Source: Streptomyces aurantiacus
Lineage (GTDB): Bacteria > Actinomycetota > Actinomycetes > Streptomycetales > Streptomycetaceae
NCBI RefSeq assembly: GCF_027107535.1
Contig: NZ_CP114283.1
Span: 5,208,001-5,272,000, forward strand
Length of the DNA: 64,000 nt
Direction of reading: 5' to 3'
Under the pieces are notes generated by a model, which was given only the letters and a program-made list of their open reading frames with translations, did not search any database and was not told the DNA's origin. Positions 26,830 to 36,679 of the stretch are shown here, in pieces. Made by a program: the position numbers and the translations under genes. Every line of letters starts with the position of its first letter. Within the stretch, counting starts at the first letter, position 1.

Positions 26830-27366
26830 CCTGCGGGTCCGCGAGGAGAACGACTCGATCGGCCTCGACGTCGAAGCCGAGCACTGGATGGCCGTAATCA
26901 CCCTCCGCATCCATCAGCACCAGCTTGCCCAGTCGCCGCCCAATCTCCCGAAGGAAGCCGCAGAACACATCAAGTCGCTCCTGACCCTGCAACTCCCGCA
27001 GGTCGACGTCGAAGTCGATTTCATCGTGGGCATGAAAGCGGAAGATCGCCAACACATCGGCGGACAGCCAGACCCGCAGGTCCGCGCACTCGGCATCCCC
27101 CGGACGGGACAGCACGGCCTCCGCCCGGGGCACCGGAAACACCGTCTCTCCCTCGGAGTACTGGCACTTCCAGCCCTTCTCCGCGACAAGATCGAGGACC
27201 GCCTGCCAGCCCTCCACCGAGGTATCCGAGACACGCACGTCCGGCAGCGCCCCCATCAAGTCCAGGTCGAAGAAGCAGCGCACGTCATCCCACAGCAGAT
27301 CAGCCACCCTGCCATGCTTCCCGGCCCCCACAGCCAACGCACCCCCGTTTCCCTCGACCAAAGACA
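26822..27366 (-). CDS. Hypothetical protein
   Basis: 181 residues from the ATG at 27364-27366 (MSLVEGNGGALAVGAG). It is acidic and soluble, with VRCFFDLDLMGALPDVRVSD and WLSADVLAIFRFHAHDEIDF as striking segments, and ends GFDVEADRVVLLADPQVR. No family recognised; the composition resembles small immunity-type or SUKH-like proteins but no motif proves this. Its 3' end overlaps the converging IS110 remnant by 8 bases, so the last residues may be insertion-derived. Confidence 0.5.
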
Positions 27367-27443
27367 TCCAAAGACATCGGGGCACCCCCGTCGTCGTCCG
27401 CAGCCCCCTGGAAGTGCCACGACTGTGCGAGACAGCCGACGTG

Positions 27444-28283
27444 TCAGGCCGGTTCTGGGGCGAAGGGATACAGCTCGTCGGATCCGCCTGCATGTACGAC
27501 GCCATAGCTGCTCTCGGGTACCTCGTTCCAGGCACCAGGCAGATCACCGAGAGGTTCGGACACAATGAGGCGGGTCTCGTCGGACACTTCCTGCAGGAAC
27601 GCCATATCGGGGTGCAGCTTGCGCAGCGCGTCCACGCGAGTGCTGTAGAACAATGACCGGGAAGCGCCCTGGCTCGAGTAGCGGAAGGCCCATACGCGTT
27701 CGCCGTCAGTCACGGCGATCGTCATCTGGAGCGGGAACTCCACACCGTGCTCGCGGCCGCTGCGCTCCACCACTCCCACCATCCGGGCCACGGCGCCCGG
27801 CGGATCCTGGTCCAGGCCGAAGGTGAGCGCCAGGTAGAACATCACCTCCGAGTCCGTCGTTCCTTCGATGTCGGAGTACAGCTCAGGGTCGACAAGCAGT
27901 GACAGCTCGCGGCGCATGGCGTGGAAACCTGTGATGGCACCGTTATGCATCCACATCCAACGGCCGTGCCGAAACGGGTGACAATTCGTCTGCTGCACCG
28001 CCGTGCCGGTCGACGCCCGTATGTGGGCGAAGAACAACGGGGAGCGGACATGATCCGCGATCTCCCTCAGGTTGCGGTTGTTCCAGGCGGGGCCGATGTC
28101 CCTGAGTAGGGCCGGGGTGTCGATGCTTTCCTCCGGGTACCACCCGACGCCGAAACCGTCGCCGTTCGTCGTCTCGGCACCCAGTCTCGAGTGGAGGCTC
28201 TGATCGATCAGCGAGTGGGCCGGTTTGTAGAGGATGGTGTCGAGCAGCACGGGCGTTCCCGAGTATGCAAGCCATCGGCACAT
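27444..28283 (-). CDS. Class II glutamine amidotransferase
   Basis: The protein has 279 residues. It starts MCRWLAYSGTP, so Cys2 becomes the N-terminal nucleophile after Met removal. NGDGFGVGWY, FFAHIRASTGT and MHNGAITGF are the glutaminase-site blocks of the Ntn amidotransferase family (YafJ/GATase_4 type). It would hydrolyse glutamine to glutamate plus ammonia; a synthase domain is absent, so the acceptor is unknown. The sequence is intact from start to stop, which is notable in this decayed region. Confidence 0.85.
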   Translation of the reverse strand: MCRWLAYSGTPVLLDTILYKPAHSLIDQSLHSRLGAETTNGDGFGVGWYPEESIDTPALLRDIGPAWNNRNLREIADHVRSPLFFAHIRASTGTAVQQTNCHPFRHGRWMWMHNGAITGFHAMRRELSLLVDPELYSDIEGTTDSEVMFYLALTFGLDQDPPGAVARMVGVVERSGREHGVEFPLQMTIAVTDGERVWAFRYSSQGASRSLFYSTRVDALRKLHPDMAFLQEVSDETRLIVSEPLGDLPGAWNEVPESSYGVVHAGGSDELYPFAPEPA

Positions 28284-28711
28284 GAGCGACCACCTGTCCT
28301 ACCTGTACCTGCCACACGCGGAAATACGTTGACGTCCCGCACGCGGTTTCCGCAGTTTTCATCGACTCTCCGGTCACTACCTGCTACGCAAACGCTCCCC
28401 GCCGGGTCTGCTTCGTCGGCGCTGGGGATGGGTTGCCGCCATCCCCGCGCTGAGGGCGAGGGCCGTGCCCGCTGATCGGGTATCTCCTATCTGGCCATCC
28501 CATTTTCGCCTTCCTCGCCACGCATCGCCATGCGAGCACGGATCGGACGGCCATCGCGGAAAGCGCAGAGTGCAATCACGCACGCTTGCAGTGCAGGTAC
28601 TGGGGTGTCTGCCCAGCACAGCCGTACAACGCGGGGCTCAGTCGCAGTTCCCTGTTGCAACCTCGGACGGACCGGGCAGCACCCTGGTCCCACGACCCGC
28701 TTAGCAAAGAA
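28284..28711. other. No gene recognised
   Basis: 428 bases between the amidotransferase start and the istB remnant. Presumably holds the amidotransferase promoter. No coding frame with support. Confidence 0.4.
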
Positions 28712-29245
28712 TCAGGCGGCGGTGCCGGTCTCGATGATGTTGCCGCCGAAGCTGATGCGGTCGACCATGGCCGCGCAGAGCCTGGGATCGGTGAACGTCT
28801 TCGTCCACCCGCCGAACGACTCGTTCGAAGCAATCGCCACAGAATTCCTTTCCTCACGCTCCGTCAGAACCTGGAAGAGCAGTTCAGGCCCCGACGGTCG
28901 AGCTCCATACAGCCCAGTTCATCAATGCATAGAAGATCGATGCGCCCGTAGCGGGCGATGGTCTTGGCCAGCTGCTTCTCGTCGGCAGCCTCGACCAGCT
29001 CGTTGACCAGCTCGGTCGCCAGGACGTACTTCACCCGGTATCCCTTCATCGCGGCCTCGACACCCAGCGCAATGAGCAGATGGGACTTGCCCGTGCCCGA
29101 GTCTCCGATCAGGCAGAGCGGGTGGCCCTTGCGGACCCATTCGCAGGTGGCGAGGGTGTTGATGGTCGCGGCGTCGATGTGGGGATTCGCGTCGTAGTCG
29201 AAGGCCCGCAGTGACTTCTCGCGCGGGAACCTGGCAATGCGGAGG
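28712..29245 (-). pseudogene. istB: IS21-family helper ATPase (IstB), decayed
   Basis: Assembled across frames: CLIGDSGTGKSHLLIALG (Walker A), MKGYRVKYVLATELVNELVE, LLCIDELGCMELDRRG (Walker B), then after a shift ELLFQVLTEREERNSVAIAS, NESFGGWTKTF and a stop at 28712-28714. The order and motifs are those of the IS21 IstB ATPase. At least two frameshifts and a missing N-terminus make it non-functional. No istA transposase is nearby. Confidence 0.75.
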
Positions 29246-29336
29246 AATGGTCACCTACGAGAAGGCACGGAACAGCACGTAGATGCGTGCTCATCAGCTT
29301 GCCGGAAGCAGCTCCCGGGGGCTTGGAAGTTGGACC

Positions 29337-29792
29337 CTAGTGATCAACGGATGCCTCACTGCTCGGGCGCCACCGCAGCCAGACGTCTCCCCCGTCGGGC
29401 CGGTAGCGGACTCCGTCGTCCAACCGCACCTCACCCACATACCGACGAGCATCGTCCGGCACCTGACGGTGCGGCGCGAGGAGCACGTCCAGTTCGTCGT
29501 AGCGGGCATCGACCCATCCGTTCGCCGGATGCTCGTCCATCCCTGCCTCAGAAACCTCGTACCTGACGTAGATTGCCCTCTGCTCGCGCTCCATCGCCAC
29601 TGCCGCCTCGCTGGCGGGCCAGACGAAGTACTCGTCGCGCGCGGCCATGTTGGCGTCCCAGCCCTCGAAGTAGTGCGGGACACCATTGATGACCGCGACT
29701 CCTTGACGCGGCCCGTCGTACCAGTCCAAGACGGCGTACGCGCGCTCGAAGCCGTCTGCGACCAACTGCTGCTCATCCCAAGGCTCAGCCAC
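29337..29792 (-). CDS. Hypothetical protein
   Basis: 151 residues, MAEPWDEQQLVADGFERAYA to WLRWRPSSEASVDH. A central YDGPRQGVAVINGVPHYFEG segment followed by DEYFVWPASEAAVAMEREQ suggests a compact alpha/beta protein. Streptomyces genomes carry similar hypothetical proteins, but I know no function. Frame, start and stop look intact. Confidence 0.55.
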   Translation of the reverse strand: MAEPWDEQQLVADGFERAYAVLDWYDGPRQGVAVINGVPHYFEGWDANMAARDEYFVWPASEAAVAMEREQRAIYVRYEVSEAGMDEHPANGWVDARYDELDVLLAPHRQVPDDARRYVGEVRLDDGVRYRPDGGDVWLRWRPSSEASVDH

Positions 29793-29899
29793 ATCGGCAG
29801 GCTACCGGCCGACGACCTCTTGCATCATGTTCACGGTCTACGACTGAAGTGCCAGGTCCTCTCCCCGCCACCGCATGCTGAGGCCAGTCCACGGCGCGT

Positions 29900-30346
29900 G
29901 TGCGGGACCGGCGGCAAGGGCAGGCGTGGACTATGCGACCCTCCCGACATACCGGTCCCCCGCGTGGCCGCTCCGGAGCAGGCGCTGCGGCGAACGCCAG
30001 CGCCTGCCACGGCTTCCACCGCTCACGCCCCAACGACGACGCCGCCCCCGCCACCCCGGCCGAGGACGCCAAGGACGCGGAGCGGTGGCGCAGGGAAGCC
30101 CAGCAGCTCAGAAAGGCGATGAAGAACCGTCCCACCATCGACATGGCACGCGGCATCCTGATGACGGCCTGCTCCTGCAGCCCCGACGACGCCTGGGAGA
30201 TGTTGGTGACGGTCTCCCAGCACAGCAACACCAAACTGCACCAGGTGGCCGAAGCACTGGTAGCCGCGACAGCCCGTCAGGAACCACTCCCCGCAAAGCT
30301 GCAACACCATCTGGCACCCGCACTGGCCGCCCGACGACGCGAATGA
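29900..30346 (+). CDS. ANTAR-domain protein
   Basis: The C-terminal ~70 residues, QLRKAMKNRPTIDMARGILM then TACSCSPDDAWEMLVTVSQH and NTKLHQVAEALVA, form an ANTAR domain, an RNA-binding antitermination output domain (IDxAxGILM and the aromatic/NxKLxxVAxxLV pattern). The first ~75 residues are low-complexity and may not be translated; a later start near the coiled segment DAKDAERWRREAQQL is possible. No GAF or receiver domain is attached, so it would act alone or with an unlinked sensor. Confidence 0.65.
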   Translation: MRDRRQGQAWTMRPSRHTGPPRGRSGAGAAANASACHGFHRSRPNDDAAPATPAEDAKDAERWRREAQQLRKAMKNRPTIDMARGILMTACSCSPDDAWEMLVTVSQHSNTKLHQVAEALVAATARQEPLPAKLQHHLAPALAARRRE

Positions 30347-30471
30347 ACCAACGGGCATCCAGGCGGGACAGAGGGACAATCGTGGGGCACGGAGACCGTG
30401 GGCCAGCCGTCGTGGCTGCGCACCTAGGGCCTGTTGCGAAAGTGGATCTTGCTCGTGAATGATCACCTGCC

Positions 30472-31346
30472 ATGGAGCGTGGTGATCTGACGAACGACCA
30501 GTGGGCCCGGCTTGAGCCGTTGCTGCCGCTGGGTAAAAAGCCCGGCCGTCCGCCGGTGTGGACCCGGCGGCAGTTGATAGCCGGCATACGGTGGCGGACC
30601 AGAACCGGTGCCCCGTGGCGCGACATGCCGGAGCGGTATGGGCCGTGGGACCGGGCCTACGACCTGTTCCGGCGCGGGCAGCGCGACGGTACCTGGAAGC
30701 GGATCTTCGAGCAGTTGCAGGCCGAGGCCGACGTGAAGGGCTTGATCACGTGGGACGTCAGCGTGGACTCCACGATCGCCCGGGCCCACCAGCACGCCGC
30801 CGGGGCGCGTAAAAAGGGGCGCTGCAGAAGGAGCCTCCCGGCGGCGTCGACACCGAGCCCGACGATCACGGCCTCGGACGCTCGCGCGGCGGGCTGACCA
30901 CCAAGCTGCACCTGGCGGTCGAGCAGGGGCAAAAGCCGCTGTCGCTGCTTGTCACCGCTGGCCAGCGGCACGACAGTCCGCAGTTCCAGCCGGTCCTGGA
31001 GGGCATCCGGGTGCCCCGCATCGGTCGAGGCCGGCCGCGAACCCGGCCGGACAAGGTCCGCGCCGATAAGGCGTACGGCTCCCGCGGGAACCGCGCCTAC
31101 CTGCGCAGACGCGGCATCGGCTGCACCATCCCTGAGAAGGCTGACCAGGACCGCAACCGCAAGAAGCTCGGCTCTCGCGGCGGCTGTCCGCCGAAGTTCG
31201 ACAAGGTCGATTACAAGGAGCGCCACGCGGTGGAATGCGGCATCAACCGCCTAAAGCGCCACCGCGCGGTCGCCACGAGATACGACAAGCTCGCCGTTCG
31301 CTACGAGGCGACCGTGCTGATCGCAGCCCTCAACGAATGGCTTTGA
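30472..31346 (+). mobile_element. IS5-family transposase (copy 1), two frames joined by -1 shift
   Basis: ORF A (30472-30897) begins MERGDLTNDQWARLEPLLPL and carries the first catalytic Asp in [18 protein letters not shown] continues in the -1 frame to 31346 with [16 protein letters not shown] (second Asp) and [14 protein letters not shown] (Glu). The frames join at A_AAG_GGG (30811-30819): shifting back one base there gives [12 protein letters not shown] then [20 protein letters not shown], the continuous family sequence. This looks like programmed frameshifting in an otherwise intact gene. Two decayed relatives lie at 35.8 and 40.2 kb. Confidence 0.8.
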
Positions 31347-31372
31347 CCGGCAGATGGCCTTCCGATCGTCGC

Positions 31373-31714
31373 TCACCAGTCCCGGGTGGCGATCAGCTCC
31401 TCTACATCCGCGTCCGTGAACCCGTATGCCGACGCGACAAACCCGAAGTCCTCAGCGATCACCTCGCGCGCAACCGTCTCGATCTCACTCCCGGCTGCGT
31501 CGAACTCCGCCTCCAGAAGGTTGAATTCCTCCGTTGCGGCTTGGGAAAGCGCATACATGGCCTCTAGATCCGACGGTTGCTCAGCCTCAATCCGCTCGCA
31601 CAGCCGCAGCAGGATTGCCCTGCCCCGGTCGACGACGTGATCGGGGAAGTATGAATCCGCATACATCTGCCGCAGAAACGCGTGCCCTGCTACCTGCTGG
31701 TTTGTGATCGGCAT
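31373..31714 (-). CDS. DUF5713-family protein
   Basis: 114 residues from the ATG at 31712-31714: MPITNQQVAGHAFLRQMYAD, SYFPDHVVDRGRAILLRLCE, and the end EDFGFVASAYGFTDADVEEL then IATRDW. This matches the small helical DUF5713 family along its whole length. Function is unknown. IS630 element B is inserted about 115 bases upstream of the start, so its native promoter may be displaced. Confidence 0.7.
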   Translation of the reverse strand: MPITNQQVAGHAFLRQMYADSYFPDHVVDRGRAILLRLCERIEAEQPSDLEAMYALSQAATEEFNLLEAEFDAAGSEIETVAREVIAEDFGFVASAYGFTDADVEELIATRDW

Positions 31715-31830
31715 GGCGCTTCCCCATCCCATAGAAGAACTGACGCGCCGATCATGCACGACACCACTGACAACGACGCCGCCCACGTACGCCAGGCCGC
31801 TCGTGACCAGCACTTTCGCAACAGGCCCTA

Positions 31831-32987
31831 CTGATCTTTTCGTAAGTTCGGTGGGTGGGGTGGCTGTGTGGGTGGGAGGCTGTCGGGGTGGCTTATCAAC
31901 CTTCCCTTTCGGTTGTCGGCTCCTCCCTTCCTCCGTTGTCGCGGCCTCAGTTGGCGGAGGCACGTCGTGTTCGGGCAGTCGAGTTGTTCGAGGACAGCGT
32001 TTCGAATGCGGAGATCGCGAGGGCGGTAGGGGTGTGTGCCGAGAGTGTGCGGCGTTGGCGGCGTGTGTGGGAGCAAGGCGGTGCTTCGGCCCTGCGGCGA
32101 CGGGCAGCTACCGGACGCCCACCCAAGCTGAACGACGCCCAGGTCGAGATGGTCCGGGCCGCGTTGGAGCAAGGTGCCCAGGCTCATGGTTTCGAGGCCG
32201 ACCTGTGGACTTTGGAGCGAGTCGGCGCGGTCGTCACCCGGGCAACGGGGGTGGTGTTGTCGAGGACATCGGTGTGGCGGCTGCTGACGGGTCGGCTCGG
32301 ATGGAGCCTGCAACGGCCCGAGCGGCGGGCGGTCGAGCGGGACGATGCGGAGATCGCCCGGTGGATCGCGCACGAGTGGCCGCGCATCAAAAAGGGGCAG
32401 TGAACACACGTGCCTGGATCGTCTTCCTCGACGAATCAGGCGTCTCTCTGCTCCCGCAGATCCGCCGCACCTACGCCCCCCGAGGGCGAACTCCGCTCCT
32501 GCGGCACCGCCTGAACTGGAAGCGCGCGTCGATGGCCGGGGCCTTGGGCTACCACTCCACCGATCCCGATCGCGGGGCTCGCCTGTGCTTCCACCTCAAG
32601 CCCGGCAGCTACGACACCACCGGACGCATCGAGGTCCTGCAGCAGATGAAGGTGTTCTACCGCGGCGAGCGGGTGGTCCTGGTCTGGGACGGCCTGTCCG
32701 CCCACTGGAGCCGGGCGATGCGAGCCTGGGTCGCCGAACAGGACTGGCTCACCCTGGAACGATTACCCGCCTACGCTCCCGAGCTGAACCCGGTGGAACT
32801 GCTGTGGTCCTCGCTCAAGAAACGTGAACTCGCCAACCTCGCCGGCGACCACCTCGCCGATGTCGCCGACGCCACCGAGCAAGGCATCCACCGCATCAAC
32901 GCCAACCCCCGACTGCCATGGTCATTCCTGGCCCATACCGGCCTGACCATCGGCCCACCACACCCACCGAACTTACGAAAAGATCAG
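31831..32987 (+). mobile_element. IS630-type insertion sequence B
   Basis: A 1157-bp element with perfect terminal inverted repeats of about 28 bp (CTGATCTTTTCGTAAGTTCG at the left, its complement at the right end), flanked by TA on both sides (31829-31830 and 32988-32989), the expected IS630 target duplication. Perfect ends and undamaged reading frames suggest a recent insertion. Confidence 0.9.
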
Positions 32988-32990
32988 TAG
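31888..32990 (+). CDS. IS630-family transposase (element B), ORF A/ORF B with -1 shift
   Basis: ORF A (to TGA 32401-32403) holds the HTH VSNAEIARAVGVCAESVRRW and the N-terminal linker. At ATC AAA AAG GGG CAG TGA (A_AAG_GGG at 32391-32397) a -1 shift leads into ORF B: AVNTRAWIVFLDESGVSL (Asp), LVWDGLSAHWS (Asp), NPVELLWSSLK (Glu). All catalytic residues are intact. ORF B ends LRKDQ and its TAG stop is formed by the TA target duplication plus the next base. The GTG at 31888 is preferred because GGGAGG lies just upstream. Confidence 0.8.
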
Positions 32991-33097
32991 TACTCCAGCC
33001 GTAGATCGTGATCTCGATGGTGAGGGGCGCCGAGGCCAGCGTGGATCATCTCGCCCGAGATCGCCCACGCCGTCACGGGCGTCGGCTCCTTCTTCCC

Positions 33098-33502
33098 CTA
33101 CCCGAGTTCACCGAAACGGAGGGCGTCCCTTATCTCGCTGAGCTTCGCGGTCGTCGCCGGGGTCTGCTCGTGCGCCTGTTCAGCGAGTCGGAGGGCATGG
33201 TCAATCTCGCTGAGCTTCGCCGAGGACAGGACGGCCGCCCGCTCTATCAGCTCATCCCGGGACACAGTGGTCAGCCACGTGCAAGGGGTGAAGCCTGGAC
33301 GCGGGAACGCGAGCCGCAGCACGCCTTCGAACGGCAGTCCTTCACCGGCGCCCACCATCACTTCGATGCCCAGACCGCTGATGTCGACGCCCGCCGGAGC
33401 GACGACCTGCATCACCCGGATCCCGGACGTGTCGTCTCCCGACAGCAGTACGACCAACCTCCGCTCGTCGAACTGGACCCACCAGACTTCGCCACGTTGC
33501 AC
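33098..33502 (-). CDS. MazF/PemK-like endoribonuclease toxin, orphan
   Basis: 134 residues from the GTG at 33500-33502 with GGAGG just upstream. VQRGEVWWVQFDERR followed by LVVLLSGD is the MazF/PemK beta-barrel start; VMQVVAPAGVDISGLGIEV and PCTWLTTVSRDELIERAAVL match the rest of the fold. It would cleave RNA in the cytoplasm. No antitoxin gene is adjacent on either side. The C-terminus has a tandem duplication: SSAKLSEIDHALRLAEQ and TTAKLSEIRDALRFGELG. Confidence 0.65.
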   Translation of the reverse strand: MQRGEVWWVQFDERRLVVLLSGDDTSGIRVMQVVAPAGVDISGLGIEVMVGAGEGLPFEGVLRLAFPRPGFTPCTWLTTVSRDELIERAAVLSSAKLSEIDHALRLAEQAHEQTPATTAKLSEIRDALRFGELG

Positions 33503-33590
33503 AAGTCCTCCAGACACAGGACGGCAGGCAGACGCTGCGCGACCCTGACGCGCTGTGGAGACGGGTGCGGCCACCCTTGATCATCGGTGT

Positions 33591-34919
33591 GTGAAGACTG
33601 AAGATCATGCGGTGGCCGCAGGTCACAGCGTAAACCCTGCCCACTGGCAGGAGGCGTTCGTGGACCTGATGAGCCGGATGGCGGGACGCTTCACACTGGT
33701 CGAATCCCGGCGCCGGGCCCGGAAGTTGGTACTCGGCCTGCTGTCGGACCTGCCGCGCAAGAACTGCTGGACCATCGCCGAGTGGGCCGGGGACAGGACC
33801 CCGGACGGCATGCAGCACCTGCTCGGGCAGGCAAAGTGGGACGCCGACCAGGTCCGCGACGACGTGGGTGACTGCGTGGTGGAGCATCTGCACGACGACG
33901 AGGCGGTGCTGGTGGTCGACGAGACCGGCAACGTGAAGAAGGGCACCGACACTGTCGGTGTCCAGCGCCAGTACACCGGCACCGCCGGACGCGTCGAGAA
34001 CAGCCAGGTAGCCGTGTACCTCGCCTACCCGACCCCGCGAGGGCACGCGGCGATCGACCGGGAACCTTATTGCTCCGCGTTCCTGGACCTCCGACCCCGA
34101 ACCCCGACCCCGACCGCTGCCGGGCCGCCGGCCTGGGCGACAAGACGGAGTTCGCGACCAAGCCAGAGCTGGCCGCCCACAAGGTCACCCGATTCCTCAA
34201 CGCCGGCCACCAGGCCGCATGGGTCGCGGGAGACGAGGTCTACGGCGGCAACCCGAGGCTGCGCGCCACGCTGGAGGAACGCGGCACCGGCTACGTCCTA
34301 GCGGTGGCCTGCTCGCACGAAGTCACCACAGGCGCCGGGAAGTTCCGCGGCCGACACGCTGGCCGGGAAGGTGCCCAAGAGGGCCTGGCAGAAGCTGTCC
34401 GCAGGGCTCGGAGCCAAGGGCAACCGCTTCTACGACTGGGCCGTCATCGACCTCACCGACCCCCCGCCCGGGAGCCGGCAGTTGCTGATGCACCGCAACC
34501 GCAGGACCGGCGAACTCGCGTACTTACCCGCTGCTACTCGCCGGCCGCAGTGCCGCTGACCACCCTGGTGCGCGTCGCTGGATCAAGGTGGCGGGTCGAG
34601 GAGTTCTTCCAGTCCGGCACAGGCTTGGCGGCCTTGGACGAGCACCAGGTCCGGCGCTACCCGTTGGTCCCGCTCGGTCACCCCGGCCATGCTTGCGCAC
34701 GCCATCCTCGCCGTCGTCCGCGCGAACGAACACGACCGTCATCCCTCACCCGACGAGCTGATACCGCTCACCTGCAACGAGATCCAACGACTGTTCATCA
34801 CGCTCGTCATCCAACGCGCCTTTGACCCTGTCCACGGCTTCGCTGGTCCGTCTGGCGACGCCTCCACCAAGCCCGATCCCAGACCAGCCACTACCCGGCG
34901 ACAAGCCACTCAAGCATGA
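33591..34919 (+). pseudogene. IS701-family transposase, multiply frameshifted
   Basis: Successive frames give HWQEAFVDLMSRMAGRF, CWTIAEWAGDRTPDGMQHLL, VLVVDETGNVKKGTDTVGVQ (first Asp), then after shifts KVTRFLNAGHQAAWVAGDEV (second Asp), WQKLSAGLGAKGNRFYDWA, SRWRVEEFFQ (Glu) and LIPLTCNEIQRLF. These cover a whole IS701 transposase (~400 residues) with at least four frameshifts (about 34080, 34350, 34540 and 34690). It is non-functional. Confidence 0.8.
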
Positions 34920-34994
34920 AGATCACGATCTACGGCTGGAAGTAGTGGGAGCTGTCCGGCCGATCACCATCGCGATGCTGTCGATGCGGAGCGA

Positions 34995-35447
34995 TCAGGG
35001 CGCGAAGTACCAGCAGTACAGGTCGAGGCGCTTCTCCACACGACTGCTTGCCAGGGCTGACACTCGTTCAAGGAGGTCCACCGCGTTGTCCAGCGAGATC
35101 TCATCGTCCGGTTCGGAGACGGCCTCGGCCCACACGAGAGCTGTGGCTCGGATCCGGTCACTTTCCGCAGCGGCCAGCGCCGCGCACAGTGGCTCCGGGA
35201 CAGCAAAGACGGTGAATCCGTCGTTGGCCATGGGCACCACATCTCGGAGTGCGCTCTCGGCCCCCGTCAGCTGAGCTTCCCACCTCAGAACCGCGTCATC
35301 CGGGTAGATGCCGTCGCACGGCACGGCCGGGAAGTCGTGACTTCTACGGGGGCCCACCCGCAGGGCGGACTCATCGTCCCTTGCAAGGAAGAACTCGCCT
35401 GCGCGTACCATCCGCTGATCTTCGCATCCCCAGGGCAAGAAGCTCAT
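34995..35447 (-). CDS. Hypothetical protein
   Basis: 150 residues: MSFLPWGCEDQRMVRAGEFF, then SHDFPAVPCDGIYPDDAVLR, then DNAVDLLERVSALASSRVEK and an ending DLYCWYFAP. Intact and acidic, with no signal peptide. I recall similar uncharacterised Streptomyces proteins but no function. It is flanked on both sides by transposase remnants. Confidence 0.55.
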   Translation of the reverse strand: MSFLPWGCEDQRMVRAGEFFLARDDESALRVGPRRSHDFPAVPCDGIYPDDAVLRWEAQLTGAESALRDVVPMANDGFTVFAVPEPLCAALAAAESDRIRATALVWAEAVSEPDDEISLDNAVDLLERVSALASSRVEKRLDLYCWYFAP

Positions 35448-35528
35448 TCGAGCGACTGCTGCCGGGAGGTTCCTGGGATTTTTCGGGCGGCCATGTGCCT
35501 ACCACCAGTCTTGGCCGTTGGTCCGGAC

Positions 35529-35771
35529 ATGGGACGGGGTGATCTGACGGATACCGAGTGGGAACGGCTGCGGCCGTTCCTGCCGGTCAGCAACAGGCGC
35601 TGTGGCCGGTGGCGAAACCATCGGCAGGTGATCGACGGGATCTTGCATCGGGTGCGGACCGGTGTGCGCTGGCGTGACCTGCCCGATCGGTACGGACCGT
35701 GGAAGACCGTCTACGAGCGCCACCGGCTGTGGTCGGCCGACGGAACGTGGGAGCGCGATCTTGGTCGTTGA
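35529..35771 (+). pseudogene. IS5-family transposase, N-terminal fragment
   Basis: MGRGDLTDTEWERLRPFLPV and RTGVRWRDLPDRYGPWKTVY are the N-terminal blocks of an IS5-type transposase of a different subgroup from copies 1-3. It stops after WERDLGR at 35769-35771, where the next IS5 copy begins, so insertion of that copy probably truncated it. Confidence 0.7.
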
Positions 35772-35785
35772 TGATCATGCTCTGT

Positions 35786-36657
35786 GTGACGTGGTGATCT
35801 GACGAATGGCCAGTGGGCCCGGCTTGAGCCGTTGTTGCCACAGGGCAGCAAGCCGGGCCGTCCGCCGGTCTGGACGCGGCGGCAGCTGATAGACGGCATA
35901 CGGTGGCGGACCCGGACGGGGGCCCCTGGCGCGACGCACCGGAACGCTACGGGCCCTGGGACCGGGCCTATGACCTGTTCCGCCGCTGGCAGCGGGATGG
36001 CACCTGGGCCAGGATCGTCACCCAGCTCCAGGCCGAGGCGGACGCGAAGGGCCTGATCACCTGGGACGTGAACGTAGACTCCACCGTCTGCCGGGCCCAC
36101 CAGCACGCGGCCGGGGCGGCGAAAAGGGGGATCTGCAAAAGGAGCCGCCCGGCGGCATTGCCGTCGAGCCGGCCAACCACGGCCTCGGACGCTCCCGAGG
36201 CGGTCTGACGACCAAGATCCACCTCGCCGTCGAGCAGGGGCAGAAGCCTCTGTCGGTGCTGATTACGGCCGGGCAGCGAGGCGACTCTCCGCAGTTCGAG
36301 TCGGTCCCGGACGCGATCCGGGTGCCACGGATCGGTCCGGGTCGAGCCCGTAAGCGACCGGACCGTGTGCGGGCCGACAAGTCGTACGACTCCCACCGCA
36401 ACCGCGCCTACCTGCGAAGACGCGGGATCAAGGCGACCATTCCCGTCCCGGCGGACCGAGTCCGCAACCGCCGGAAACTCGGCCCCCGCGGTGGTCGGCC
36501 GCCGAAGTTCGACAAGACCGACTACCGCGAGCGCCACGCGGTCGAATGCGGGATCAACCGCCTCAAGCGCCACCGGGCCCTGGCCACGAGATACGACAAG
36601 CTTGCCGTCCGTTACGAGGCGACCGTGTTGGTGGCAGTCCTCAACGAGTGGTTGTGA
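35786..36657 (+). pseudogene. IS5-family transposase (copy 2), inactivated
   Basis: Same subgroup as copy 1: [50 protein letters not shown] and [20 protein letters not shown]. The start region reads GTG TGA where copy 1 has ATG GAG, and one base is missing in the APWRD segment (about 35931), so no full product can form. An A/G slip site is kept at 36122-36130 (AAAAGGGGG). The 3' half is otherwise undamaged. Confidence 0.75.
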
Positions 36658-36679
36658 CCAGTGGGTTCTGCCGTCGACC

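Noticed and set aside
31373..33502. DUF5713 gene as antitoxin partner of the MazF-like gene
   Set aside because: They are separated by a complete IS630 element, and DUF5713 has no known antitoxin role. Adjacency is not conserved evidence here.
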